A stretch of DNA of 64,000 bases. Source: Pseudomonas triticicola (GTDB lineage Bacteria > Pseudomonadota > Gammaproteobacteria > Pseudomonadales > Pseudomonadaceae). Below, piece by piece: positions 7,901 to 19,129 of this stretch. How positions within the stretch are numbered: the stretch's first letter is position 1; every line of letters starts with the position of its first letter. The notes beneath the pieces are model-generated. The model saw only the letters and a program-made list of their open reading frames with translations, ran no database searches and had not been told where the DNA came from. The stretch spans positions 121,001 to 185,000 of the forward strand of contig NZ_JAHSTX010000002.1 in NCBI RefSeq assembly GCF_019145375.1, written 5' to 3'. Position numbers and translations under genes: made by a program.

Positions 7901-8730
7901 AACAGACCGGGCAGACCGTACATCAGCAGGTCCGACCAGAACGTGCGGTGGTCGAGCACATTACCGACCCAATGTTCCTGGATGCTACTGATTTCCGCCG
8001 GCGTCATGTCGGCGAGGACTTTATCAAGTATCCCGACCAGCACCTTGTTGTCGCGGGGCACGGCCATCGCCAATTGATAGCGATATGGGGTTTCGCCGCT
8101 GACGTAGAGGCCGTCGAGCTTGAGCTGGCGCAGGCTCCACACGCTGGAAGCGAGATCGCCGACCACCGCGTCCACTTCATCGGTCGCCAAAGCTTGCAGC
8201 GCCGAGCTGACATTGGGCATGGCGACCAGATTCAGGTCGGGGTGGTGAGTACGCAGCAGTTCGTGGGGGGCGTAGTTTTCCACCACGGCGATTTTCAGAC
8301 CGTACAGGTCGTCGAGTTTGCGCGGCTGGGCGCCGCCGACATGGGCAAGGATGACGATCGGGAAGTCGAGATACGGCCGGGTAAATGACAGGTAATTCTG
8401 GCGCTCCGGCGTGGACATGATTCCCGGCAACAAATCGATCTTGCCTTTTTTCACCTGCTCCAGCACCACCGTCCAGCTTGCCGGTTCGATCGGCGTCAGC
8501 CTGATCGCCAGACGTTGGCGAATCACGTCGATATAGTCAGCGGCGAGACCCTGATAGCGGTTCTGATCGTCACGAAATTCGAAAGGCGGCCACGACGCGT
8601 CGACACCCAGGCGCAAGTCAGGGTGAGCCGCCAGCCAGCTGCGTTCTTCATCGGTGAGAGTCAGCGCGTCAGCCGTGGCGGTGCAGATCATCAATGACAG
8701 CAGAAAAAGCACGGGCGCCAGTCTGGGCAT
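4984..8730 (-). CDS. rmcA: Membrane c-di-GMP sensor with PAS, GGDEF and EAL domains (RmcA-type)
   Basis: About 1248 residues from ATG 8730, which begins a clear signal sequence (MPRLAPVLFLLSLMICTATA). Domains in order: periplasmic bacterial solute-binding family 3 domain (about 25-255); one membrane segment (about 270-292, YGLPGLLLLMTILAVVI); four PAS domains (about 315-805); GGDEF with intact RLGGDEF (about 900); and EAL with intact EALIRW, ENF, DDFGTGYSSLSYL and KIDQSFV. Both catalytic signatures are intact, so it could make or degrade c-di-GMP. Length, domain order and position next to rpoD match P. aeruginosa RmcA (PA0575), a redox-responsive protein that mainly lowers c-di-GMP. The frame extends upstream to 8859, but that part overlaps the rpoD end. 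Confidence 0.88.
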   Translation of the reverse strand: MPRLAPVLFLLSLMICTATADALTLTDEERSWLAAHPDLRLGVDASWPPFEFRDDQNRYQGLAADYIDVIRQRLAIRLTPIEPASWTVVLEQVKKGKIDLLPGIMSTPERQNYLSFTRPYLDFPIVILAHVGGAQPRKLDDLYGLKIAVVENYAPHELLRTHHPDLNLVAMPNVSSALQALATDEVDAVVGDLASSVWSLRQLKLDGLYVSGETPYRYQLAMAVPRDNKVLVGILDKVLADMTPAEISSIQEHWVGNVLDHRTFWSDLLMYGLPGLLLLMTILAVVIRINRRLSSEISRRIDLEQELRSSEYHYRGLVESLSAIAWEARMSDFTYSYVSPHAEDLLGYPQSHWLIPGFWHNIIHPADLTRTQNYCKEALRQGRDHIVDYRVITADGRCLWVRDIVSLIEHGHEPVMRGLMIDISEIKRTEEALRLSEQKFASVFEQCPDILVIARLSDGCLLEVNEAFEEQIGLRAEDVIGQTATNLNIWGIPGVGPGLLQRLQAGSIRNLEMPFRRNNGQVFTGLISAEPFDLDTTPALVVVVRDISQLKETQQQLQTSEEKFAKAFHASPDGLLLSRQSDGLLLEVNEGFSRITGFNSAMSVDRSTLDLGIWVNLNERKQMLDLLQRDGFVRDFTCHIRRSDGQIRLCEVSSRPLPIGDEDCMLTIARDITERHLMQEKLQQAATVFESTAEGVLITDTQQHISAVNRAFTEITGYSESEALGHTPRLLASGLHDSAFYAAMWHQLTDEGHWQGEISNRRKNGELYPSWLTISAVRNRDKFITHFVAVFADISSLKHAQAKLDYQAHHDPLTGLPNRTLFESRLQMALTSQQENGGQGAVLFLDLDRFKHINDSLGHPVGDLLLKGIAVRLKEQLRDIDTVARLGGDEFIILLPGLQQASDADNIATKLLNCFGAPFQAGEHEFFISASIGTSLYPRDGCDVATLVKNADAAMYRSKAKGRNRVESYTRDLTAQASERIALEHELRRAIERDELFLYYQPKISLVDHSLVGAEALIRWRHPTFGDVPPEHFIPLAEENGMILQIGDWVLETACRQMFEWNEIYQPLGPLSVNLAGAQLRQPNLLVRIEQLLKDNHLRPDLLQLEITENFIMSQAEEALAVLHQLKHLGVQLAIDDFGTGYSSLSYLKRLPLDILKIDQSFVRGLPDDPHDAAIVRAIIALGRSMQFTVIAEGVETQAQQQFLAAEGCEQIQGYIVSLPLPPDEFAATFLHVTVSDFSDSTAAKPSL

Positions 8731-8821
8731 AACGCTCTCGTCAGGGCTTGGAGTGATTGTTTCGAGTGTAGACGGGGTACGCAGCGGGGAGGGCGGAGCG
8801 GGGAATTTAATCTGCCATAAA

Positions 8822-8849
8822 ACAAAACCCCCGGCCTGGGCCGGGGGTT
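8822..8849 (-). terminator. rpoD transcription terminator
   Basis: AACCCCCGGC (8826-8835) pairs with GCCGGGGGTT (8840-8849) around a 4-base loop. On the minus strand it is followed by TTTTGTTTT, directly after the rpoD stop. Confidence 0.88.
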
Positions 8850-8855
8850 CTGGTA

Positions 8856-10703
<1,848 letters not shown>

Positions 10704-10770
10704 AACACCCTATCCACTGAAGGTCTTGGCGGGCAAAAAACAAGCCGAGGATTATACCTGAGCTATGACC

Positions 10771-12735
10771 TCACGCGCCAGTTGAGGTCGGGTTTGATGC
10801 GGAAACATTGCGACTTAAAAGGTCGCGCAGTTGATTTTTCTCTTCGACGCTCAGTTCGCTTTGCCGCGCTTTCCTGAGTAACTGTTCGAGATTTCGCTCG
10901 CGTTGGCGGGCGGACAAGCTAGTAATGGTGTCGAAAAACTGTTGTTCAAGGTTATCTCCGTCAATCAGCCATTCCTTTTCGGCCAGCGCCTTGAGCAAGC
11001 GGCCCTGTTCAGTACCGTGCCATCGCGCGATCAACTGAAATGAGTTTAGCTTGGGATTCTTCTGTACGGCTTCGAGCAGCGCCACAAGCAACTGGGCGTT
11101 GGTCTGATTTTCATCGGCAATGTGCCCGGCGTCCTCGACGCGCTTGGCCAGTTGCGGATGATGGAGCAATGTTCTCAATGCCGTGAGGGTTGGCGATTCG
11201 ACGCCAATCGGCGTGCGCGGGCGCTGCTGTTCGCGATCGCCACCGCGCTTGCCGTTCTTGTCCCACGGTTTCTTGTCCCACTTCTTGCCGCCGGCGCCGG
11301 GTTTCTTCGGCGTCCATTCCTGCTGCGGCGCGTACATGTCCTGTGCCTGCGGCTGATGGTAGTCGCTGTAGTCCGGCATGGCGTCGTAATCGAAGCCCGG
11401 ATCGTAGGCGGGCGGTGCTTCCTGCGGCACACTCTGAACCAATTGGCTGACGGTCTCGCTGCTCAGGCCGGTGATTTCGGTCAGGCGCTGACGCATGAGG
11501 ATACGCAGGTTCGCGCCCGGCACCTTGTCGATCAGCGGTGCGGCGAGGGTGGCCATGTGCGCCTTGCCCTCAAGCGAGCGCGGGTCGGCCTCTTCGGTCA
11601 GTTGCTGGAAAAAATAATCGGCCAGCGGCTGCGCGTGCTGATTGATGCGCGCCTTGAAAGCGTCGGTGCCTTCGGCGCGAACCAGGGTGTCCGGGTCTTC
11701 GCCTTCGGGCAAAAACAGGAACCGCGCGCGACGACCGTCTTGCAGACACGGCAGGGTCGCTTCCAGTGCACGCCAGGCAGCGTTGCGGCCCGCCTGGTCG
11801 CCGTCGAAGCAGAACAATACGTTCGGCACGACGCGGAACAGGCGCTTGAGGTGTTCTTCGCTGGTCGCGGTACCCAGCGTGGCGACGGCATTGCGCAAGC
11901 CTTGCTGGGCGAGGGCGATGACGTCCATGTAACCCTCGACAACGATGATTTCATCGAGGTTGCGATTGTTCTTGCGCGCTTCATAGAGGCCGTAGAGTTC
12001 CTGACCTTTATGGAATACCGGGGTTTCCGGTGAGTTCAGGTACTTGGGCTTGTCGTCGCCCAGTACGCGGCCGCCGAAGGCGATGATTCGTCCGCGGGTG
12101 TCGCGGATCGGGAACATCACGCGATCGCGGAAGCGATCATAGCGCTTACCGGTTTCGGCGTTTTCGATCAGCAGGCCGGCTTCGATCATGGCCTTCTGTT
12201 GCAGGGTGTCGCTGCTCAGATGCTTGAGCAGGTTGTCCCAGCCTGGCGGCGCAAAGCCGAGGCCGAAATCCCGAGCGATCTCGCCGGTCAGGCCGCGGCC
12301 CTTGAGGTAATCCACCGCAGCCTTGCGCGATGGATGGCTCTTGAGTGCCTGCCGATAAAAATCAGCGGCGGCGGTGAGCAGTGGATACAGCGGCGAATCG
12401 GTCGGCTGACGCGGCTTGCGCTCGCGGCCGCTTTCTTCGCGGGGGATTTCCATGCCGGCGGCTTTGGCCAGATCTTCGACGGCCTGGGGGAAATCCAGGT
12501 TGTCGTGATCCATTAGAAAGCCGAGGGCGTTGCCGCCGGCGCCGCAACCGAAGCAGTAATAGAACTGCTTGTCGGGGCTGACGCTGAACGACGGGGTTTT
12601 CTCTTTGTGGAACGGGCAGCAGGCGGTGTAGTTCTTGCCGGCCTTCTTCAATTGCACGCGCGAGCTGACCACGTCGACAATGTCGGTGCGGTTCAGCAGG
12701 TCGTCAATGAAGCTCTGGGGAATCAGCCCGGCCAT
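10771..12735 (-). CDS. dnaG: DNA primase DnaG
   Basis: 654 residues from ATG 12735 (MAGLIPQSFIDDLLNRTDIV). The CHC2 zinc-binding domain is at residues 38-65 (CCPFHKEKTPSF, then YYCFGCGAGG). The TOPRIM catalytic core includes IIVVEGYMDVIAL (about 265) and FCFDGDQAGRNAA (about 310). A Pro/Gln/Lys-rich linker (about 430-520) leads to the C-terminal DnaB-helicase-binding domain. It makes the RNA primers for replication forks. It is the middle gene of the rpsU-dnaG-rpoD cluster. The frame extends upstream of 12735, but the residues added are unlike primase. Confidence 0.97.
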   Translation of the reverse strand: MAGLIPQSFIDDLLNRTDIVDVVSSRVQLKKAGKNYTACCPFHKEKTPSFSVSPDKQFYYCFGCGAGGNALGFLMDHDNLDFPQAVEDLAKAAGMEIPREESGRERKPRQPTDSPLYPLLTAAADFYRQALKSHPSRKAAVDYLKGRGLTGEIARDFGLGFAPPGWDNLLKHLSSDTLQQKAMIEAGLLIENAETGKRYDRFRDRVMFPIRDTRGRIIAFGGRVLGDDKPKYLNSPETPVFHKGQELYGLYEARKNNRNLDEIIVVEGYMDVIALAQQGLRNAVATLGTATSEEHLKRLFRVVPNVLFCFDGDQAGRNAAWRALEATLPCLQDGRRARFLFLPEGEDPDTLVRAEGTDAFKARINQHAQPLADYFFQQLTEEADPRSLEGKAHMATLAAPLIDKVPGANLRILMRQRLTEITGLSSETVSQLVQSVPQEAPPAYDPGFDYDAMPDYSDYHQPQAQDMYAPQQEWTPKKPGAGGKKWDKKPWDKNGKRGGDREQQRPRTPIGVESPTLTALRTLLHHPQLAKRVEDAGHIADENQTNAQLLVALLEAVQKNPKLNSFQLIARWHGTEQGRLLKALAEKEWLIDGDNLEQQFFDTITSLSARQRERNLEQLLRKARQSELSVEEKNQLRDLLSRNVSASNPTSTGA

Positions 12736-13168
12736 GGCGTTCTCGTCGTCTGCGCTGCAATAAATCCGTTGCGACAGCCTGTCGGACGCGGGCCATTGCT
12801 GGAAACGCACAAAAAGTGCGGCTCGACCGGTGTCGTCTGCGTGATCGCTGTCGGGAAGTGTATCTGCCGAAAATCCACTGACGTTAGTACCTATCAGTCT
12901 TCGACTATTTGAAAGTGTTGCGCTGAATCCGCTGACGGCCGGTTGTCGGCCTCGGATAGCTCAATAAAGCGGGCACGCATGCAGGTGCCTTGGGCTGATC
13001 GTCGTAAGAGGAATCAGTGGGTGTGCTCGTCAGTAGCCTTGAAAGGCTCGTCAGAAAAGACGTGCACCGCTGGCAAAAGAGCCAGGCCTGACGCGGTGAA
13101 GCAGATTTGTCTCGGTCGCATCTGCGGCGTCGACGGTGAAGCATCAAGCGTTTTACGCAAATGCCATT
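12736..13168. other. Spacer between dnaG and rpsU with no recognisable gene
   Basis: About 430 bases on the macromolecular synthesis transcript. P. aeruginosa has a YqeY/GatB-like gene at this place; I translated the minus strand here and saw nothing like it. The longest minus-strand frame (12905-13147) gives a basic, low-complexity peptide with no family features. The stretch may hold a dnaG promoter. Confidence 0.6.
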
Positions 13169-13189
13169 AGCCCGGCTGAGGGCCGGGCT
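13169..13189 (-). terminator. Hairpin between rpsU and dnaG
   Basis: AGCCCGGC (13169-13176) pairs with GCCGGGCT (13182-13189) around a 5-base loop, 30 bases after the rpsU stop. There is no strong U run. Its position matches the partial terminator known between rpsU and dnaG in enterobacteria, which lowers primase expression relative to S21. Confidence 0.6.
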
Positions 13190-13221
13190 TAGGCAAGAAG
13201 CTTGCTACGAACGTCTGTGGA

Positions 13222-13437
13222 TTAGTACAGACGAACGGCGCGGCGCTGTTCGCGCTGAACTTTCTTGGCGTGACGCTTAACAGCGGCTGCTGCTTTGCGC
13301 TTACGCTCAGAAGTTGGCTTCTCGTAAAATTCGCGGCTACGAACTTCAGCCAGTACACCGGCTTTTTCGCAGGAGCGCTTGAAACGACGCAGAGCTACGT
13401 CGAAGGGTTCGTTCTCTTTTACTTTGACGGCTGGCAT
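13222..13437 (-). CDS. rpsU: Small ribosomal subunit protein bS21
   Basis: 71 residues beginning [20 protein letters not shown] and ending with a very basic tail ([18 protein letters not shown]), the standard S21 length and sequence. It is a 30S subunit protein needed for initiation on natural mRNAs. It is the first gene of the cluster with dnaG and rpoD, and has a near-consensus sigma-70 promoter about 85 bases upstream. It is divergent from tsaD. Confidence 0.98.
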
Positions 13438-13520
13438 CCAGAGCTACCTTCATTCATTACCGGGGTCAACATCCTCGCGGCAAAAGAGCACTTGAAGACG
13501 TCGGTTTTTAAGGGTTGCGG

Positions 13521-13549
13521 ATGTTAACCCCTCATCGCTCGGAATGCAA
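13521..13549 (-). promoter_or_regulatory. rpsU sigma-70 promoter
   Basis: Read on the minus strand: TTGCAT (-35), a 17-base spacer and TAACAT (-10). It drives the rpsU-dnaG-rpoD cluster in the divergent gap with tsaD and leaves an untranslated leader of about 75 bases. Confidence 0.7.
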
Positions 13550-13636
13550 AGCCTCTGATCGAAAACCGCTGGTCGGGGCATCACGTGGCGACTATTATGC
13601 GCGCCTTCGAATTCAGCCTAAACAAGGCGCAAACCC

Positions 13637-14662
13637 ATGCTAGTACTGGGATTAGAAACCTCCTGCGACGAAACCGGCGTCGCATTATATGACAGTGAGC
13701 GCGGTCTGCTGGCCGACGCGCTGTTCAGTCAGATCGACCTGCACCGCGTCTATGGCGGTGTGGTGCCGGAGCTGGCCTCGCGTGACCACGTCAAACGCAT
13801 GCTGCCCTTGATCCGTCAGGTGTTGGCCGAGGCCGACTGTGTGCCGACCGAGATCGACGCAATCGCCTACACCGCAGGTCCTGGCCTGGTCGGCGCGCTG
13901 CTGGTGGGTGCATCCTGCGCGCAGGCGCTGGCGTTTGCCTGGGGCATTCCGGCGCTTGGCGTGCACCATATGGAAGGCCACTTGCTGGCGCCGATGCTGG
14001 AGCCGAAACCGCCGCAATTCCCGTTCGTCGCTTTGTTGGTTTCCGGTGGTCATACACAGCTGGTTCAGGTCGATGGCATTGGCCAGTACAGCCTGCTCGG
14101 CGAGACGCTCGACGACGCAGCGGGCGAAGCCTTCGACAAAACCGCAAAGATGATGGGCCTCAATTACCCCGGCGGGCCGGAAATCGCCAAGCTGGCCGAG
14201 AAGGGCGTCGCAGGACGTTTCACTTTTCCGCGTCCGATGTGTGATCGCCCAGGTCTGGACTTCAGCTTCAGCGGCTTGAAAACCTTCGCCCTCAACACGT
14301 GGCAGCAATGCGTCAGCGCCGGGGACGACGGTGAGCAAGCCCGTTGCGACATCGCGCTGGCGTTCCAGCAGGCTGTGGTGGAGACTTTGACCATCAAGTG
14401 CAAGCGCGCCCTGAAACAGGCGGGCATGAAGCGGCTGGTGATTGCCGGAGGCGTCAGCGCCAACAAGGCGTTGCGGGTTTCGCTGGAAAAGATGCTCGGC
14501 GATATGAAGGGCGATGTGTTCTATGCGCGCCCGGAGTTCTGCACCGACAATGGCGCGATGATCGCGTTTGCCGGTTGCCAGCGCCTGAAGGCCGGCCAGC
14601 AGGAAAGTCTGGCAATCACCGTGCAGGCACGCTGGCCAATGGAACAGTTGTCGGCGCTGTAA
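13637..14662 (+). CDS. tsaD: tRNA N6-threonylcarbamoyladenosine transferase TsaD
   Basis: 341-residue Kae1/TsaD family protein. It begins [19 protein letters not shown]. The metal-binding HHMEGH motif is near residue 113 and the C-terminal metal-ligand region is [13 protein letters not shown]; the nucleotide-binding segment VSGGHTQLV lies near 138. With TsaB and TsaE it transfers threonylcarbamoyl to A37 of tRNAs that read ANN codons. It is divergent from rpsU and convergent with plsY, an arrangement shared with other pseudomonads. Confidence 0.97.
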   Translation: MLVLGLETSCDETGVALYDSERGLLADALFSQIDLHRVYGGVVPELASRDHVKRMLPLIRQVLAEADCVPTEIDAIAYTAGPGLVGALLVGASCAQALAFAWGIPALGVHHMEGHLLAPMLEPKPPQFPFVALLVSGGHTQLVQVDGIGQYSLLGETLDDAAGEAFDKTAKMMGLNYPGGPEIAKLAEKGVAGRFTFPRPMCDRPGLDFSFSGLKTFALNTWQQCVSAGDDGEQARCDIALAFQQAVVETLTIKCKRALKQAGMKRLVIAGGVSANKALRVSLEKMLGDMKGDVFYARPEFCTDNGAMIAFAGCQRLKAGQQESLAITVQARWPMEQLSAL

Positions 14663-14685
14663 TGAGCGACGCTCATGAACGGCAG

Positions 14686-15255
14686 TCAGAAATGCCGTTC
14701 GCGCCCGGCAAACAGGTCGCGTAGATTGCCGCGATGGCGCCAGACAATCAGCAAGGTCAGCGCGCTCATTGGCAGCAAGGCTTCCGGCTCTTGCCAGGCC
14801 AGCAACGGCAGGGTCAGTGGCGTGGCAATCAGCGCCGCCAGCGAGCTGGTGCGGGTCAGGTAGAACGTCAGCAGCCAGGCGCACACCGCCAGCAGCGCGG
14901 CGGGTGGATACAGGCCGAGCAGCATGCCGGCAGCAGTGGCAACGCCTTTGCCGCCACGAAAACGGAAGTACAGCGGGAACAGGTGACCGATCACGGCGCA
15001 CACGCCAATCCAGGCCTGATCCTGCAGCGAAAGGCCCGCGCTCGAGGCGATCAGCACCGGCAGCAGGCCTTTGCACAGATCACCGAGTAGGGTCAGGATC
15101 GCCAGTTTGCGACCGGCCAGGCGCAGCATGTTGGTGGCGCCGGCATTACCCGAGCCACTCATTCGCGGATCCGGATTTCCGGTCAGGCGGCTGAGCAAAA
15201 TGGCAAAGGACAGCGAGCCGAGCAGGTAGGCGAGAATCGCCAGTAACCAAAACAT
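14686..15255 (-). CDS. plsY: Glycerol-3-phosphate acyltransferase PlsY
   Basis: 189-residue inner-membrane protein with about five hydrophobic segments, starting [20 protein letters not shown]. The three conserved loops are present: [17 protein letters not shown] (about 33), [13 protein letters not shown] (about 98) and a third near [13 protein letters not shown]. PlsY acylates glycerol-3-phosphate with acyl-phosphate, the first step of phospholipid synthesis. It is convergent with tsaD and divergent from folB. Confidence 0.95.
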   Translation of the reverse strand: MFWLLAILAYLLGSLSFAILLSRLTGNPDPRMSGSGNAGATNMLRLAGRKLAILTLLGDLCKGLLPVLIASSAGLSLQDQAWIGVCAVIGHLFPLYFRFRGGKGVATAAGMLLGLYPPAALLAVCAWLLTFYLTRTSSLAALIATPLTLPLLAWQEPEALLPMSALTLLIVWRHRGNLRDLFAGRERHF

Positions 15256-15329
15256 GCTAACTATTCCGGGCGAGGACGCCCTGATTCTAACGGCGCATCG
15301 CGCCCTTGTCGTGCAGCGGAGAGAAGTGC

Positions 15330-15686
15330 TTGGACAGAGTGTTTATCGAGGGCCTGGAAGTCGACACCGTGATCGGTGCCTACGACTGGGAGCGTGGCAT
15401 CCGTCAGTGCCTGCGTCTTGATCTGAGCTTCGCCTGGGACAATCGCCCGGCTGCCGCCGGTGACGACCTGACCCTGGCGCTCGATTACGCCAGTGTTTCC
15501 ACGCGCATTCAGGCCTTCGCCGAGCAGGCGCAGTTCCAGTTGGTCGAAACCTTTGCCGAGCGTCTGGTTGAAGTGCTCATGGCCGAATTCAAGATCACCT
15601 GGGTGCGGCTGAAACTGACCAAACCGGGCGCGGTGCCGGCCGCCAAGGGTGGTGTGGGTGTGGAGATCGAGCGCGGATGTCGCTGA
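15330..15686 (+). CDS. folB: Dihydroneopterin aldolase FolB
   Basis: 118 residues when started at the TTG at 15330, which has a strong Shine-Dalgarno (GGAGAGAAG) just upstream; starting further up would add residues not seen in the family. Catalytic features are Glu in [13 protein letters not shown] (about 21) and Lys in [13 protein letters not shown] (about 99). It splits 7,8-dihydroneopterin in folate synthesis. It overlaps folK by 10 bases, so the two are coupled. Confidence 0.93.
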   Translation: MDRVFIEGLEVDTVIGAYDWERGIRQCLRLDLSFAWDNRPAAAGDDLTLALDYASVSTRIQAFAEQAQFQLVETFAERLVEVLMAEFKITWVRLKLTKPGAVPAAKGGVGVEIERGCR

Positions 15687-16192
15687 CTCAGGTCTACCTC
15701 GGGCTCGGTAGCAATATCGAGCGCGAAACCCATTTGCGCGCAGGTCTCGATGCGCTGGCCAAATTTCTGGTGGATATCCGTTGTTCGGCGGTGTTCGAGA
15801 GCCAGCCGGTGGGCATCAAGAGCGGGCCGTTCTTCAATTTCGTGGTCTCGGCCTACACCGATCTGCCGTTGATGGAGCTCGATCGCCGCTTGAAATTCAT
15901 CGAGGCGGATAACGGTCGATATGCGCCGGATCGCAAGGGCTTGCCGCTGGATATCGACGTGCTGCTGTATGGCGATCTGGTGGGTAATTTCGACGGATTG
16001 GTACTGCCGCGTGCGGAAATTCTGAAAAATGCCTTTGTGCTGTGGCCGCTGTCGTTGATTGCGCCGGAGCGGGTGCATCCGGGGGTGGGCCAAAGCTTTG
16101 CGACGTTGTGGGCCGAGGCGCAGATTGATCAGGAGTTGGCGCCGGTTGCATTCGAATGGAATGGGCAGCAATTGACTCCGTCGAATCTTTAA
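15677..16192 (+). CDS. folK: 2-amino-4-hydroxy-6-hydroxymethyldihydropteridine pyrophosphokinase FolK
   Basis: 171 residues. The N-terminal VYLGLGSNIERETHLRAGLD and the Mg/ATP-binding segment RYAPDRKGLPLDIDVLLYGD (about 75-95, with the DID pair) are typical. It transfers pyrophosphate from ATP to 6-hydroxymethyl-dihydropterin, the step after FolB in folate synthesis. The start overlaps the end of folB. A long palindrome follows its stop. Confidence 0.95.
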   Translation: MSLTQVYLGLGSNIERETHLRAGLDALAKFLVDIRCSAVFESQPVGIKSGPFFNFVVSAYTDLPLMELDRRLKFIEADNGRYAPDRKGLPLDIDVLLYGDLVGNFDGLVLPRAEILKNAFVLWPLSLIAPERVHPGVGQSFATLWAEAQIDQELAPVAFEWNGQQLTPSNL

Positions 16193-16196
16193 AGCA

Positions 16197-16269
16197 AAAG
16201 ATCGCAGCCTTCGGCAGCTCCTATAGAGGAATTTGCGTTTCCCTGGAGCTGCCGAAGGCTGCGATCTTT
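16197..16269. repeat. Perfect 25-bp inverted repeat between folK and cca
   Basis: The arms at 16197-16221 and 16245-16269 are exact reverse complements around a 23-base loop. The arm contains GATCGCAGCCTTCGGCAGC. It fills the gap between two convergent genes and could serve as a bidirectional terminator. It belongs to a known class of Pseudomonas intergenic palindromes and differs from the other REP families here. Confidence 0.8.
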
Positions 16270-16279
16270 CGCTCTTGCT

Positions 16280-17503
16280 TCAGGCGTTGTCTTTGTAGAT
16301 TTTCAATGCTTTCAACCGTTCCCGCTTCAGCGCTTCGCCCAGTTCCGGTCCCTTGAATCCCTGCTCCAGCAACGGCTGAACCGCCACTTCCCGCGCGGCT
16401 TGCGCCGCTCCGCGCAAATAGTCCGCCTGTGGATAACTGCGCTGCTCCAGGCCCTCGCGGCCACGGGCATCCATCTCGCACGCGGCGATAAACTCTTCGA
16501 ATCGCTGCGGCCGCCGATAGATATCGAAACTCTGCAGCAACTCCAGCAGCGTTGAAGCTTTCAACTCCAGCGCCCGGTGCCCATGGGTGTGATACTGGCC
16601 GACCAGCAGCGCCAGTTCCTGACAGTCCTTGGGGACCTTGAAGCGCTCGTTGACCGCTTTGATCAGCTTCAGCCCGGTGTGCTCATGGGCGATATGCCGA
16701 GGCCATTCGTCTTCCGGCGTCAGGCCTTTGCCCAAGTCGTGCAGCAGGCAGGCCCAGCGCACCGTCAGTGGTTGTTTGTGCAGGGCTGACTGCTCCAGCA
16801 CGCTCAGGGTGTGCAGGCCTGTGTCGATTTCCGGGTGGTGAGTCTCTGGCTGCGGCACGCCGAACAAGGCGTCGACTTCCGGCATTAGCTCTTTGAGTGC
16901 GCCACAGTCGCGCAAGACCTGAATGAACACCTGCGGGTGGTCTTCCAGCAGTGCCCGGGAAATCTCCTTCCAGCTACGTTCGGCAGTCAGCGCCTGTAAT
17001 TCGCCGGACTCGCTGAGCTGACGCATCAGGTCCATTGTCTCGTCGGCGACCGTAAAGCCCAATCCTGCGTAGCGTGCAGCAAAACGGGCAACGCGCAGCA
17101 CTCGCAACGGATCTTCGGCGAACGCCGGGGAAACATGGCGCAGGATTCGCGCTTCAAGATCGCGCTGACCATGGTACGGATCGGTCAGGTTGAGCTGATC
17201 GTCCTCGGCCATGGCATTGATCGTCAGGTCGCGGCGAATCAGGTCTTCTTCAAGCGTGACTTCGGGACTTGCGTAGAAAGTGAAACCGCCGTAACCGCGA
17301 CCGCTTTTGCGCTCTGTGCGGGCGAGGGCGTATTCCTCACCGGTTTTGGGGTGCAGAAACACCGGAAAATCCGCGCCGACCGGGCGGAATCCCTTGGCGA
17401 GCATTTCTTCAGTGGTCGCGCCGACCACGACCCGGTCGATGTCAGTGACCGGCAACCCCAACAGGCGATCACGTACTGCGCCGCCAACCTTGTAAACCTG
17501 CAT
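16280..17503 (-). CDS. cca: Multifunctional CCA-adding enzyme (tRNA nucleotidyltransferase)
   Basis: 407-residue class II enzyme: N-terminal nucleotidyltransferase ([16 protein letters not shown] and [15 protein letters not shown]), the [10 protein letters not shown] motif near residue 95, and a C-terminal HD domain ([20 protein letters not shown], about 225). The HD domain matches the E. coli-like form that also has phosphatase and phosphodiesterase activity. It adds or repairs the 3' CCA of tRNA. It is convergent with folK and lies just downstream of the SpoVR operon in the same direction. Confidence 0.96.
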   Translation of the reverse strand: MQVYKVGGAVRDRLLGLPVTDIDRVVVGATTEEMLAKGFRPVGADFPVFLHPKTGEEYALARTERKSGRGYGGFTFYASPEVTLEEDLIRRDLTINAMAEDDQLNLTDPYHGQRDLEARILRHVSPAFAEDPLRVLRVARFAARYAGLGFTVADETMDLMRQLSESGELQALTAERSWKEISRALLEDHPQVFIQVLRDCGALKELMPEVDALFGVPQPETHHPEIDTGLHTLSVLEQSALHKQPLTVRWACLLHDLGKGLTPEDEWPRHIAHEHTGLKLIKAVNERFKVPKDCQELALLVGQYHTHGHRALELKASTLLELLQSFDIYRRPQRFEEFIAACEMDARGREGLEQRSYPQADYLRGAAQAAREVAVQPLLEQGFKGPELGEALKRERLKALKIYKDNA

Positions 17504-17566
17504 AAAAAACCTCCGTTAGTCCGACAGGATAACCCTTGCGTCAGACTTTCGGAGGCCAGAACCGGA

Positions 17567-19129
17567 TCAAAGATGAATCACGGCCAGGTCGAGCCGGCCG
17601 TAATCGCCTTCGCTGTGTTCACTGCGCGGCGGCACATGGTGGGTTTTCATGATCTGGTCGCCCTGCAGGGTTTCCAGATGAATGTCAAAACCCCATAACC
17701 GGTGCAAGTGCTTGAGCACTTCATCGGTGGAGTCGCCCAGCGGTTTGCGGTCGTGCTGCTGGTGACGCAGGGTTAGCGAGCGATCGCCGCGCCGGTCGAT
17801 GCTGTAGATCTGCACGTTCGGTTCACGATTGCCGAGGTTGTACTGCGCTGCCAGGGTTTCACGGATGATCCGGTAGCCGCCTTCGTCATGGATGGCCGGC
17901 ACCAGCAGGTCATCTTTCTGGTCATCATCAAGAATGCTGAACAGCTTCAGATCGCGGATCACCTTGGGCGACAGGTACTGCAGGATGAAGCTTTCATCCT
18001 TGAAGCTGCTCATGGCGAACTTGATGGTCGACAGCCAGTCGGAACCGGCGATGTCCGGGAACCAGCGGCGATCCTCTTCGGTAGGCTCTTCGCACATGCG
18101 CCGAATGTCGCGGTACATGGCGAAACCCAACGCATACGGGTTGATGCCGCTGTAGTACGGACTGTCGAAACCCGGTTGGAATACCACGCTGGTGTGCGAG
18201 GTAAGGAACTCCATCATGAAACCGTCGGTGACCAGGCCTTCGTCGTACAAATCATTCATCAGCGTGTAATGCCAGAACGTTGCCCAGCCTTCGTTCATCA
18301 CCTGAGTCTGGCGCTGTGGATAGAAATACTGGGCGATTTTGCGCACGATACGCACGATCTCGCGCTGCCACGGCTCCAGCAGCGGTGCGTGTTTCTCAAT
18401 GAAATAGAGGATGTTTTCCTGCGGCTCGGCCGGGAAGCGGGCGTTGTCCTTGTCGCTGTATTTGTCCGCGCCCTTGGGAATGGTGCGCCACAGATCATTG
18501 ATCTGCTTCTGCAGATGCTCTTCGCGATCCTTCTGCCGCCGGCGCTCTTCTTCGGCGGAAATCGGATACGGACGCTTGTAGCGGTCGACGCCGTAATTCA
18601 TCAAGGCATGGCAGGAATCGAGCAGATCTTCCACGGCGTCGATGCCGTGGCGTTCCTCGCACTGCATGATGTACTGCTTGGCGAATACCAGGTAATCGAT
18701 GATCGAACTGGCGTCGGTCCAGGTGCGGAACAGGTAATTGCCCTTGAAGAAGCTGTTGTGGCCATAGCAGGCATGGGCCACCACCAACGCCTGCATGCAG
18801 ATGGTATTTTCTTCCATCAGATAGGCGATGCACGGATCGGAGTTGATCACGATCTCGTAGGCCAGGCCCATCTGCCCGCGACTGTAGGATTTCTCTGTGC
18901 TGAGGAAGTGTTTGCCGTAGGACCAGTGGTGATAGCCCAGCGGCATGCCCACCGAGGCATAGGCGTCCATCATCTGCTCGGCGGTGATCACTTCGATCTG
19001 GTTGGGATAGGTGTCCAGAGCATAGCGGGCCGCGATCCGGGCGATTTCGCGGTCGTAGGTCTGGATCAGCTCGAATGTCCATTCGGAGCCGGTGGAAATC
19101 GGTTGGCGTTTCTGCTCTTTGGCGGTCAT
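17567..19129 (-). CDS. SpoVR family protein (YcgB-like)
   Basis: 520 residues beginning [20 protein letters not shown]. Long conserved blocks of the family are present, for example [35 protein letters not shown] and [20 protein letters not shown]. The biochemical activity of the family is not established. Its start overlaps the end of the YeaH gene by 4 bases (ATGA), so it is the third gene of a prkA-yeaH-spoVR operon. In enterobacteria and P. aeruginosa these genes are linked to stationary phase and nitrogen or stress responses; that link is from the family, not this sequence. Confidence 0.93.
   Translation of the reverse strand: MTAKEQKRQPISTGSEWTFELIQTYDREIARIAARYALDTYPNQIEVITAEQMMDAYASVGMPLGYHHWSYGKHFLSTEKSYSRGQMGLAYEIVINSDPCIAYLMEENTICMQALVVAHACYGHNSFFKGNYLFRTWTDASSIIDYLVFAKQYIMQCEERHGIDAVEDLLDSCHALMNYGVDRYKRPYPISAEEERRRQKDREEHLQKQINDLWRTIPKGADKYSDKDNARFPAEPQENILYFIEKHAPLLEPWQREIVRIVRKIAQYFYPQRQTQVMNEGWATFWHYTLMNDLYDEGLVTDGFMMEFLTSHTSVVFQPGFDSPYYSGINPYALGFAMYRDIRRMCEEPTEEDRRWFPDIAGSDWLSTIKFAMSSFKDESFILQYLSPKVIRDLKLFSILDDDQKDDLLVPAIHDEGGYRIIRETLAAQYNLGNREPNVQIYSIDRRGDRSLTLRHQQHDRKPLGDSTDEVLKHLHRLWGFDIHLETLQGDQIMKTHHVPPRSEHSEGDYGRLDLAVIHL

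Noticed and set aside
12905..13147. 80-codon minus-strand frame between rpsU and dnaG
   Set aside because: Basic, low-complexity product with no similarity to YqeY or any known family, and no ribosome site.
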